This document shows, in pieces, positions 1-5,670 of a stretch of DNA of 10,813 nt (the first letter of the stretch is position 1; each line of letters opens with the position of its first letter). The notes below the pieces were generated by a model that saw only the letters and a program-made list of their open reading frames with translations, was not told the DNA's origin and searched no databases. This DNA comes from Kangiella sp. (lineage in GTDB: Bacteria; Pseudomonadota; Gammaproteobacteria; Enterobacterales; Kangiellaceae): positions 1 to 10,813 of the forward strand of contig JAPHRL010000181.1 in NCBI GenBank assembly GCA_026195755.1, in the 5' to 3' direction. The position numbers and the translations under genes are program-made.

Positions 1-280
1 AGCAACAACAGAATAGGCCCTAGCATACCAAGCAGGTTACGATGCCACTGCTTGTGACCAATCCAGCCAAGTCCGTTAACTATTAGGCTAACCCAAGCCA
101 ATATAGGCAAGAGTGTATTGATAAAGAACCACTACCACTGACTGAGGAACCCTGCCCGATGGCTGCCCCCAAGCTGGCGATGGCCGGAAAGCACATGGCA
201 CAACCCATGGCAGACACCACGGCACCTAATGAGCTGGCTTTGTCGCCAATGCGGGTAAAAAGACTCAGCAGGTTCTTCAT
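1..280 (-). pseudogene. merC: merC, decayed mercury transporter gene, 3' part off the window
   Basis: MerC is an inner-membrane Hg(II) uptake protein of about 140 residues. The reading frame starts at ATG 278-280 with an AAGGA ribosome site upstream. It reads like MerC: an N-terminal GDKASSLGAVVSAMGC stretch followed by CFPAIASLGAAIG, with the paired-cysteine region of the family. At 153-154 one base is missing from a codon (between two GGG codons). The frame then diverges and stops after 65 codons. In the -1/+2 shifted frame the homology resumes (FLSQW, then WFFINTLLPILAW, then NGLGWIGHKQWHRNLLGML) to the window edge. That frame itself carries a TAG at 132-134, where a Glu or similar residue is expected. 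Two independent lesions argue for real decay rather than one sequencing error. It lies 13 bases after merP, so it was the third gene of the operon. The downstream end and any merA cannot be seen. Confidence 0.85.
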
Positions 281-293
281 TAGTATTCGTCCT

Positions 294-569
294 TTATTGC
301 TTTACCACAGATGGATAGCCGGCATTTTTTGTGGCCTCGGTCAGCTTTTCCACCGTAGTTTTTTCATCATCAAAAGTGACCACGGCTAACTTATCTTCGA
401 AGGTCACTTCAGCTTTGGTAACTCCCTCAACCTGTTGCAATGCTTTTTCCACCGTAATCGGACAAGTTACGCAGGTCATCGTGGGAACTTCAAGCATGAC
501 TGTTTGCTGCTTGGCAAACGCACCCAAGCTAAGTATTGATAGTAGGGATAATAGTGCAATTTTTTTCAT
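294..569 (-). CDS. merP: MerP, periplasmic mercury-binding protein
   Basis: MerP binds Hg(II) in the periplasm and passes it to MerT. The product is 91 residues, the usual family length. Residues 1-19 are a signal peptide (Lys-Lys, hydrophobic core, AFA cleavage site). The rest is one heavy-metal-associated domain with the metal motif MTCVTCP, cysteines 33 and 36. The usual Gly before Met-Thr-Cys is Thr here. The ATG at 567-569 is preferred over an in-frame TTG four codons upstream, because the GGAG ribosome site sits inside that upstream stretch. The gene is 34 bases after merT and 13 before merC, so it belongs to one transcript driven from the promoter at 986-1017. Confidence 0.95.
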   Translation of the reverse strand: MKKIALLSLLSILSLGAFAKQQTVMLEVPTMTCVTCPITVEKALQQVEGVTKAEVTFEDKLAVVTFDDEKTTVEKLTEATKNAGYPSVVKQ

Positions 570-603
570 CTTCTTCTCCAAGGGTTATTTCTCAACGATA
601 TAA

Positions 604-951
604 TTAAGCAAACCAGATAATCCAGTAATTGCTAGTGACTAATATTAATGCAATGAAGGCGGTTACCCAGAAAATGATCTGCCGGCGCTTACGTACTTGT
701 GGCATTGCACAAGCGGTTCCAGGCTCACACTCTTCTATAGGTCGATAAACTTTCCAACCGGCAAAACTAAATAAAACCAGTACCAGCAAGATAAAAATAG
801 GGCGGTATGGCTCCAATACGGTCAGATTGCCAATCCAAGAACCACTAACGCCTAGTAGTAACAAGACTAAGGGCCCAGCACAACAAAGCCCAGCACCAAT
901 AGCAGCAGCAATACCACCAACTAGCGGTAAACTGGTATCGTTTTTTGCCAT
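604..951 (-). CDS. merT: MerT, inner-membrane mercuric ion transporter
   Basis: MerT carries Hg(II) across the inner membrane, taking it from MerP. The product is 115 residues, against about 116 in the family. Three membrane segments are visible (about residues 10-33, 50-66 and 93-112). The cysteine pair C23-C24 is in the first helix (GAGLCCAGP). The cytoplasmic-loop cysteines C75 and C81 (EECEPGTAC) are also present, so all four functional cysteines are intact. A GGAG ribosome site sits about six bases before the ATG. It is the first gene after the MerR-controlled promoter at 986-1017. Confidence 0.96.
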   Translation of the reverse strand: MAKNDTSLPLVGGIAAAIGAGLCCAGPLVLLLLGVSGSWIGNLTVLEPYRPIFILLVLVLFSFAGWKVYRPIEECEPGTACAMPQVRKRRQIIFWVTAFIALILVTSNYWIIWFA

Positions 952-985
952 GGCTTACTCCACTTCAAATGTTCTGATAGAAAAC

Positions 986-1017
986 AGTATAAACTCCGTA
1001 TCCAAGTACGGAGTCAA
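986..1017 (-). promoter_or_regulatory. PmerT promoter with MerR operator
   Basis: Read on the minus strand: -35 TTGACT (1012-1017), a 20-base spacer, then -10 TATACT (986-991). The spacer holds a perfect dyad, ACTCCGTA (993-1000) against TACGGAGT (1007-1014), with a six-base centre. An overlong 19-20 base spacer with a dyad between -35 and -10 is the hallmark of MerR-family promoters, which are untwisted by metal-loaded regulator. It lies between merR and merT and faces merT. Confidence 0.93.
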
Positions 1018-1035
1018 GGGATTTAGCGATTGTTA

Positions 1036-1428
1036 TTAGTTGTTTTCTGGGAGAAGGGAAGTAATAATCGGGCAATGTGCCTGTTCAGTGTTGCTTGCAC
1101 ATTGTTTCAGTAAATCATTAAGACTGGTTTCTAAGCGGCGTAGATCAGCCATTTTTGCACGAACACTGGCAAGTTTGTGGTTTGCTATACTTTGTACTTC
1201 TTGACAAGAGGACTCTTCGAGTATCAGTAAGTTAGCGATCTCATCCAAAGAAAATCCCAACTCTTGAGCTCGTTTAATAAATCGAATGCGACTCAAAGTC
1301 GCTTCAGGATAATGACGATAACCTTTAGCGGGCTTTTCCGGTTGTGCAATTAACCCGCACCGCTCATAATATCTGACGGTTTCAACATTCACGCCTGCAA
1401 GTTTTGCGAGTTGACTAATTACATACAT
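1036..1428 (-). CDS. merR: MerR, Hg(II)-responsive regulator
   Basis: Hg(II)-sensing repressor/activator of the mer operon, 130 residues. The N-terminal winged helix-turn-helix is clear (ISQLAKLAGVNVETVRYYER at residues 4-23, then GYRHY at 36-40). It is followed by a dimerization helix of about residues 75-108. The three Hg ligands are present as C75, C110 and C119. Their spacing (35 and 9) is identical to C82, C117 and C126 of Tn501 MerR; the protein is simply seven residues shorter at the N terminus. Unlike Tn21/Tn501, merR is not divergent from merT but lies upstream in the same direction. Autoregulation through a shared divergent promoter is therefore not possible here. No strong ribosome site is visible before the ATG at 1426-1428. 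Confidence 0.96.
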   Translation of the reverse strand: MYVISQLAKLAGVNVETVRYYERCGLIAQPEKPAKGYRHYPEATLSRIRFIKRAQELGFSLDEIANLLILEESSCQEVQSIANHKLASVRAKMADLRRLETSLNDLLKQCASNTEQAHCPIITSLLPENN

Positions 1429-1466
1429 AATTTAACGGTATCATCGATACTGAAGTGCAGAGTAAA

Positions 1467-1495
1467 ATTATAAGTTGAAAGTACGGATATAACAA
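1467..1495 (-). promoter_or_regulatory. candidate merR promoter
   Basis: On the minus strand: TTGTTA (1490-1495), a 17-base spacer, then a perfect TATAAT (1467-1472). This would start transcription near 1460, about 30 bases before the merR ATG. A single TACGGA half-site occurs in the spacer but there is no dyad. A small inverted repeat GTATC-ATC-GATAC lies in the leader (1439-1451). Confidence 0.6.
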
Positions 1496-2041
1496 ACGGT
1501 GTATCAATAGCGCAAAGTCTGCTGTTAATTCGTTGATATATTCAATATATTTCATATAGTTAAACTACTTTTTGGTCGATTTATCACGATGTGTATTTAT
1601 GATGCATAACCAACCTATTACAAATTTAAGTATTATGTCTTCGTTGTCTTCAGTTTGATTGATGTACAAATCAACTCTGGCCAATTTCTAAGGCCTTCAA
1701 CTTCCAGTATTTGCAGTGCAATTAAATTGCTTGTAAAGCATTTTTTTCCCTGTCTAAGTCATAAATAAGTTAAACGATAACGTATGGAGTTAACTCCATG
1801 TCAATCCTTATTTTAACTTATCCTTATGAGAAATGATCGTTAAATGACTTAAAATGAGGTTGCAGATAGTGCGCTTTGAGGATGTTTCAAAAGTAAAGGT
1901 GCGCTATAACCACCGTTATTAGAGGGCTACAGACATGGCCCCAGAACCCCAAACAACTTAGTATTGTACTAACATTGGAGGCACAGAATTCTAAGCGCTG
2001 ATGAGGGCGGGGCGGCTATTTGCACTTAGCGGGGTCAATAT
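1496..2041. other. AT-rich non-coding stretch
   Basis: About 550 bases with no convincing reading frame on either strand. It contains the nested inverted repeat listed at 1756-1850. It also has a 13-base word TTGATTGATGTAC at 1655-1667 that recurs exactly at 2356-2368 before the rep gene, and a more GC-rich end (1990-2036). I see no tRNA or recognisable gene fragment. Confidence 0.5.
1756..1850. repeat. nested inverted repeats around a 16-bp perfect palindrome
   Basis: At the centre, ATGGAGTT (1784-1791) meets its exact complement AACTCCAT (1792-1799). Around it lie ATAAGTTAAA (1765-1774) against TTTAACTTAT (1812-1821), TCATAA (1759-1764) against TTATGA (1824-1829), and outermost AAGTCAT (1756-1762) against ATGACTT (1844-1850). 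All arms are perfect. The layout suits a protein-binding or recombination site, or a small palindromic element; the function is unknown. Confidence 0.6.
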
Positions 2042-2073
2042 AAAGTCCGTAAAATGGTATTTTTACGGATTTT
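2042..2073. terminator. hairpin, possible terminator of the unknown gene
   Basis: A 13-base arm (2042-2054) and its complement (2061-2073), with one mismatch and a six-base loop. The inner TCCGTAAAA/TTTTACGGA is perfect. It lies about 20 bases past the stop of the minus-strand gene at 2091-2342. The stem is AT-rich and the following T-run is weak, so termination is only a suggestion. GGGG tracts flank it (2031-2034, 2082-2086). Confidence 0.35.
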
Positions 2074-2090
2074 CTGTCTGAGGGGGCCGT

Positions 2091-2342
2091 TTAAGCTATT
2101 TCATACAGGGTGCATTCACACGCATTTTCTACAGCGTATACATCCTTAATCTTACGAAGTAAATTCTGATTGAAGTAATACTCGGCTGACTTCAAGACTT
2201 CCTGGTTCTTGATTTCATGAAATACATATCTACCCATACCATCATAACCGTACCAACCCCAGCAATTATCATCGTTGTTATATGCAAGTGTTAATTTTGG
2301 AGATTGGCCTTCAATTATCTCGATAAATAAGTCATGATTCAT
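2091..2342 (-). CDS. small protein of unknown function
   Basis: An 83-residue acidic, soluble protein that I do not recognise. It has no signal peptide or membrane segment. It is rich in aromatic residues in the middle (CWGWYGYDGMGRYVF, residues 27-41), and two cysteines lie close together near the end (ACECTLYEIA). No strong ribosome site precedes the ATG at 2340-2342. It is divergent from the rep gene with about 120 bases between them, so it may belong to the plasmid-like backbone. It could also be a chance frame; the composition and the hairpin just after the stop favour a real gene. Confidence 0.5.
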   Translation of the reverse strand: MNHDLFIEIIEGQSPKLTLAYNNDDNCWGWYGYDGMGRYVFHEIKNQEVLKSAEYYFNQNLLRKIKDVYAVENACECTLYEIA

Positions 2343-2465
2343 GATACGAAGCTACTTGATTGATGTACTATATGTCCGTATTACACATCCTTTATTCGAG
2401 TAAGACAAGGCTTCTTTAAACCTGTGCCTTTGTTATCGCAGTATATAAGAAGGATTTTAATTATT

Positions 2466-3155
2466 ATGGAAAAATACGTGATCCATATTGATGATGTCAT
2501 AAGTGAATTCAGTCCAGTTCTTAGACTTTGGCTAAACAATGGATTAAGTAAATACAGTTACAGGCTAGCTGCGTTTGTAATTCTACAAGTTGCAGAAAAT
2601 TCTAATGATAATTTTCCCATAACTATAGCACCAATGGAATTTAATACTGAATATTACAAAAACGACCTAGTTAACATTTCCAGCAGAGTTAACGTTGGTA
2701 TCGACGAAATAAAAGCATTCTATTGTAGCAGTGAAAGTTGTTATATAGATTTTGACATAAAAAAAGTGGGGCGGACAAAAACTATTCTTGTTAACTCATA
2801 TTCCAACCAATACTCTGAAATATCGCTGGATAATAAATCAATACTAAAAAATATTCTGGGACTAAAAAGCCTCTATGCAACAAGATTGTATCTACTCATC
2901 AATCATATTTTGGAGTGTAGTGAAAAACAGTTAGGCTTTTACTCATTTCATATGGATGAAATTCTGAGCTATTTAGCTCAAAGCAACCAATCTAAATATC
3001 AGAATAGATTTACTGATATATGCAGAAGGCTTCTGGATCCATCAATAGAGCAAATTAACGAGATCACCAATATTCAATTAATCCTAGATCAAATGCATGG
3101 CGATTTCTGTCGAGAAAAAAAGGGGATGATAGGTCTTTTCGCTTATAAAACCTAA
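2466..3155 (+). CDS. probable Rep_3-family replication initiator
   Basis: A 229-residue protein that resembles plasmid initiators of the Rep_3 (RepB/RepE-like) superfamily, which bind iterons to start replication. What can be seen is two winged-helix-like halves. The C-terminal half has YATRLYLLINH (137-147), then FHMDEILSYLAQ (161-172), then the typical signature RRLLDPSIEQINEITNIQL (187-205), equivalent to the family's LdpAikEINe motif. The N-terminal half (about 14-105) is less clear. The protein is at the short end for the family. The ATG at 2466 is chosen over an in-frame GTG at 2424 because an AAGGA ribosome site (2450-2454) lies between them. The gene is very AT-rich compared with the copper genes. 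The repeat cluster at 3205-3255 supports a replicon. No partition gene is visible. Confidence 0.6.
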   Translation: MEKYVIHIDDVISEFSPVLRLWLNNGLSKYSYRLAAFVILQVAENSNDNFPITIAPMEFNTEYYKNDLVNISSRVNVGIDEIKAFYCSSESCYIDFDIKKVGRTKTILVNSYSNQYSEISLDNKSILKNILGLKSLYATRLYLLINHILECSEKQLGFYSFHMDEILSYLAQSNQSKYQNRFTDICRRLLDPSIEQINEITNIQLILDQMHGDFCREKKGMIGLFAYKT

Positions 3156-3204
3156 TCAATATATCGAGCACTATATCTCATTGATTTTTATGTGTACTTT
3201 TTTT

Positions 3205-3255
3205 ACAAAGGTTTGTGTCATTTTATAAACGTTTATGTCATAAAATTACAAACCT
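3205..3255. repeat. iteron/palindrome cluster after rep, candidate origin
   Basis: Fifty bases after the rep stop codon, GTTTGTGTCAT (3211-3221) and GTTTATGTCAT (3231-3241) form a 20-base-spaced direct repeat. A perfect 12-base palindrome ATAAACGTTTAT lies at 3225-3236, and AGGTTTGT (3209-3216) is mirrored by ACAAACCT (3248-3255). The rest of 3156-3447 is AT-rich and shows no gene. The spacing fits initiator binding sites, but only two iteron-like copies are seen. Confidence 0.45.
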
Positions 3256-3447
3256 ATATGTTCACGAGGGAATGGTGTAGAAGCTAACTACAATTACAAA
3301 TACTCGATTTAACATAATATAAGTTATGCGAATATATAGATATGGTTAGGTTATCCTAGGGTTTGCTTGAAAAAGCGTTTATAACGGATTGATTCATAGG
3401 CACTTCTGTAGTTATTACGGTCTTTAAACGGTTTCAGTACGTTTGAG

Positions 3448-3828
3448 TTAAACGTCAAATGCTTCGATTATTGGGCATGGACCTGTTTTGCTGCTGCGGC
3501 ATTCTGTCGCCAGTTGCTGCAGTGAGTTTCTGGCTTGTTTGAGTTCTTCTATTTGTTTATCGAGTGCTGTGACGCGTGCTGATGCAAGTTCGTACGCTTT
3601 GTGTCGGTCGTCGCTTGAGTCGAGCGCGATGAGTTCTTTTATCTCTGCCAGTGTGAATCCTGCGGCTTTGGCTTTGAGTATGAACTTAAGTTGCTTGAGG
3701 TCTTCATCGCCATAGCGACGAATTCCGCCTTTATGAGGAGGAATCTTGAGTAAGCCTTTGCGCTGATAAAATCGGATGGTTTCGACGCCAACGCCGCCCG
3801 CCTTTGCGAATTTGCCAATTGGTAACAT
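3448..3828 (-). CDS. MerR-family metal regulator with CueR-like cysteine spacing
   Basis: A 126-residue MerR-family activator. The winged helix is seen in VGVETIRFYQRKGLL (13-27) and GGIRRY (34-39), followed by a long dimerization helix of about 76-107. The metal loop holds C110 and C118 before CPIIEAF. A gap of eight matches CueR (C112/C120), not MerR (nine). The third MerR Hg ligand is missing. Aligned without gaps to CueR, the residue in the place of Ser77 (monovalent sensors) or Cys79 (ZntR, divalent) is Lys77, in the context DRHKAYEL. The inducer is therefore uncertain; Cu(I) or Ag(I) is my best inference from the link to copA. It is divergent from the glutaredoxin-MauE gene and starts only five bases from that promoter's -35 box. 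A broken second copy lies at 10330-10447. Confidence 0.88.
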   Translation of the reverse strand: MLPIGKFAKAGGVGVETIRFYQRKGLLKIPPHKGGIRRYGDEDLKQLKFILKAKAAGFTLAEIKELIALDSSDDRHKAYELASARVTALDKQIEELKQARNSLQQLATECRSSKTGPCPIIEAFDV

Positions 3829-3947
3829 GTGTCTTGACTCCGTACTATGATACGGTATTTATACTATCACCATCTCAAAACAGGTACGAGGATAACTTAT
3901 GACTGCTAAGCAAGAAAAGAAAGCTGTACTGTATCGAATGGTAATGG
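3712..3947. repeat. copy A of an inverted duplication (regulator start, operator, fusion-gene start)
   Basis: This stretch covers the first 39 codons of the MerR-family gene, the divergent promoter and about the first 16 codons of the glutaredoxin-MauE gene. It recurs in opposite orientation at 10210-10438. By eye the operator/leader half is about 90% identical over some 134 bases. Copy A is intact on both sides and copy B is broken on both. Confidence 0.9.
3834..3865 (+). promoter_or_regulatory. MerR-type promoter/operator of the glutaredoxin-MauE gene
   Basis: TTGACT (3834-3839), a 20-base spacer, then TATACT (3860-3865). The dyad is CCGTA (3840-3844) against TACGG (3851-3855). It has the same total length and nearly the same sequence as the mer promoter at 986-1017. 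The long spacer indicates control by a MerR-family protein. The adjacent divergent regulator is the obvious candidate. Confidence 0.92.
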
Positions 3948-4663
3948 ACAAACATGTGTGCCCATACGGGCTAAAAACCAAAGATCTTTTGCAGCGTGAA
4001 GGCTATGAGGTTGAAGATAACTGGTTAACGTCACGCAACGAGACTGACGAGTTCAAGTCTAAGCATGATGTATCTACCACTCCGCAAACCTTTATCGAAG
4101 GAGAAAGAATTGGTGGCTATGAAGCTGTCAGAAAAAACTTCGGGAAGCCGGTAAAGTCTAAAGACGAAACAAGTTACCAGCCAGTTATTGCGCTATTTAG
4201 CATGACTTTTTTGATGGCGATTGCGGCAAGCATTGCTGTGTTTGATACAGCGCTCAACCTACAAGCTTTACATTGGTTTATAGCATTCAGCATGGCTATT
4301 TTAGCGCTGCTAAAACTACAGGATATCGAAAGCTTTTCCATCATGTTTCTTAACTATGATCTGTTGGCTAAGCGATGGGTCCCCTACTCTTACATCTATC
4401 CCGTCGCCGAAGGTCTTGCCGGTGTATTAATGGTTGGCGGATTGCTACCCTGGCTTTCAGCACCACTAGCATTCACCATTGGTACAGTAGGTGCAATATC
4501 AGTCTTTAAAGCTGTCTACATTGATAAGCGAGAATTGAAATGCGCCTGCGTCGGCGGCTCCAGCAATGTCCCGCTAGGCTTCATATCACTGACTGAAAAT
4601 CTGATCATGATAGGCATGGGTATCTGGGTAGGATTAAGTGTGCTGGGTGTTTCTTTGAGTTAG
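3899..4663 (+). CDS. glutaredoxin-MauE/DoxX membrane fusion protein
   Basis: A 254-residue protein in two parts. Residues 10-82 form a glutaredoxin domain. It has a monothiol-type CPYG motif (21-24), the cis-proline TP (61-62) and the GG (72-73) of the fold, and there is no signal peptide, so this domain should be cytoplasmic. Residues 97-250 carry about five membrane segments of the MauE/DoxX redox-associated family, with a conserved-looking CAC pair (C215, C217) in a loop between the last two segments. The role is inferred to be thiol/disulfide exchange linked to metal stress; the exact substrate is unknown. A GAGG ribosome site lies seven bases before the ATG. It is transcribed from the MerR-type promoter at 3834-3865 as a single-gene unit and followed by the terminator at 4742-4767. 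Part of its start is duplicated upstream of copA, which links it to copper handling. Confidence 0.8.
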   Translation: MTAKQEKKAVLYRMVMDKHVCPYGLKTKDLLQREGYEVEDNWLTSRNETDEFKSKHDVSTTPQTFIEGERIGGYEAVRKNFGKPVKSKDETSYQPVIALFSMTFLMAIAASIAVFDTALNLQALHWFIAFSMAILALLKLQDIESFSIMFLNYDLLAKRWVPYSYIYPVAEGLAGVLMVGGLLPWLSAPLAFTIGTVGAISVFKAVYIDKRELKCACVGGSSNVPLGFISLTENLIMIGMGIWVGLSVLGVSLS

Positions 4664-4741
4664 TCATGTTTAGAAGGATGACAAGCTTACACGCACAAAA
4701 ATTATTAGTATTAGCTCTTATATAACCTGACTCCATTAAAT

Positions 4742-4767
4742 AAAAAACCGCCAAGTGGCGGTTTTTT
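4742..4767. terminator. bidirectional rho-independent terminator
   Basis: A perfect 11-base inverted repeat: AAAAAACCGCC (4742-4752), loop AAGT, GGCGGTTTTTT (4757-4767). It has a GC stem and a T-run in both directions. It sits between the convergent fusion gene (plus) and hicB (minus), and overlaps the hicB stop codon. Confidence 0.93.
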
Positions 4768-5215
4768 AGCAACAGTCAGCAACGTCTTCTTCTTTACCCT
4801 TATCAAACCTTGCTTCTTTTTCCATCACTGACATGGCAGCCCTCAGCAAAAATTTCGAGCGATCATGGTCTTTGGTATGACGCTCAACAAAGTCATCAAT
4901 TTTCTTGAGTGCGTATCCAGGCATTGTGACATTTATGCGCTTGGCTTTACCCATATAATCATAGGGATCCAAGTCAATAAAAGCCCATAAAGCACCTTCA
5001 AAGTCAGGGTTAACCAGATGTTCTGCCTGATCTCCAGGAATAGGTATATCAACCCCATCTTCAGCAAGAATCTCTAGATGTTCTGCCAAAGCCTCTTTAG
5101 CGTTATCCAAAGCCTCTTCAAATGTATCACCATAAGAAAAGCACCCAGTAACGTCAGGAATAGTTACCCCAAAGCCTGTATCAGGATCTTTGTGTACTGC
5201 AACTAAATATTTCAT
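4766..5215 (-). CDS. hicB: HicB antitoxin
   Basis: Antitoxin that binds and neutralises HicA and represses the hicAB promoter. It has 149 residues. Residues 1-60 are the HicB degenerate RNase H-like domain (YLVAVHKDPDTGFGVTIPDV and GCFSYGDTFEEALDNAKEAL). Residues 92-131 form a ribbon-helix-helix DNA-binding domain (RINVTMPGYALKKIDDFVER then RSKFLLRAAM). The C-terminus is charged and ends in Cys-Cys. An AGGTG ribosome site precedes the ATG at 5213-5215. It lies 69 bases downstream of hicA in the same direction, the standard toxin-first order. Confidence 0.93.
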   Translation of the reverse strand: MKYLVAVHKDPDTGFGVTIPDVTGCFSYGDTFEEALDNAKEALAEHLEILAEDGVDIPIPGDQAEHLVNPDFEGALWAFIDLDPYDYMGKAKRINVTMPGYALKKIDDFVERHTKDHDRSKFLLRAAMSVMEKEARFDKGKEEDVADCC

Positions 5216-5284
5216 ATTTTCACCTACCGGTCACTAAGTTTGGTTCCCTCAGTTAACCAATAATAACTCCCATACCTATCTTAA

Positions 5285-5464
5285 TTATAATCGGGCTACT
5301 TTAAGAATGTTTCGCAAAGTCCCTTTGGGTATATCCTTTTTAGGATGCGGAATAGTTAATAATTCCGGATAATCTTTGTGCTTAAAGTGGTGGTGGCTAC
5401 CCTTAACCCTTACAAGTTCCCACCCAGCTTTTTCTATTAAATTGATTAAATCGCCGCTTTTCAT
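5285..5464 (-). CDS. hicA: HicA toxin (mRNA interferase)
   Basis: A 59-residue double-stranded-RNA-binding-fold toxin that cleaves mRNA. The key motif GSHHHFKH (residues 22-29) holds the catalytic histidine, and the fold ends with the typical DIPKGTLRNILKVA (44-57). The start MKSGDLINLIEKAGWELVRV is a textbook HicA N-terminus. The frame is intact. An AAGGA ribosome site lies nine bases before the ATG at 5462-5464. It is short enough to be missed by automatic gene callers. Confidence 0.94.
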   Translation of the reverse strand: MKSGDLINLIEKAGWELVRVKGSHHHFKHKDYPELLTIPHPKKDIPKGTLRNILKVARL

Positions 5465-5534
5465 CTAAACAAATCCTTAAATAATATTTTGACTGGCTCA
5501 TTTTTATCACCTATAGAAAGTCTTGTTTGTTCAC

Positions 5535-5586
5535 ACACACTATACACACTGCAAATAGTGATTGCAAATAAACATACACACTATAC
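5535..5586 (-). promoter_or_regulatory. hicAB promoter with repeated candidate HicB sites
   Basis: Minus-strand promoter: TTGCAA (5562-5567), 17 bases, then TATAGT (5539-5544). Two kinds of direct repeat overlap it. ACACACTATAC lies at 5535-5545 and 5576-5586, 41 bases apart, about four helical turns. TGCAAATA lies at 5550-5557 and 5563-5570. One long repeat covers the -10 box and one short repeat overlaps the -35 box, as expected for autorepression by HicB (inference). Confidence 0.55.
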
Positions 5587-5627
5587 TCACATGGATTTAA
5601 AGTCCGCTTCTCATATCCCGTATAATG

Positions 5628-5651
5628 AAAAAAAGCGGCCTATTGGCCGCT
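5628..5651 (-). terminator. nhaD terminator
   Basis: On the minus strand the stem AGCGGCC/GGCCGCT (5645-5651 with 5634-5640) has a four-base loop and is followed by seven Ts. It begins 20 bases after the nhaD stop codon. Confidence 0.9.
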
Positions 5652-5670
5652 CTGTACGTAGTTGTTGCTA

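Noticed and set aside
83..280. Complete 65-residue gene in place of merC
   Set aside because: The last 20 or so residues are out of frame; the true MerC homology continues in another frame, so this is a broken gene.
1756..1850. XerC/XerD (dif/pdif) site
   Set aside because: The inverted-repeat block has no recognisable XerC and XerD half-sites with a six-base centre.
2424..2465. Upstream GTG start of the rep gene
   Set aside because: The AAGGA ribosome site at 2450-2454 lies inside this extension and points to the ATG at 2466.
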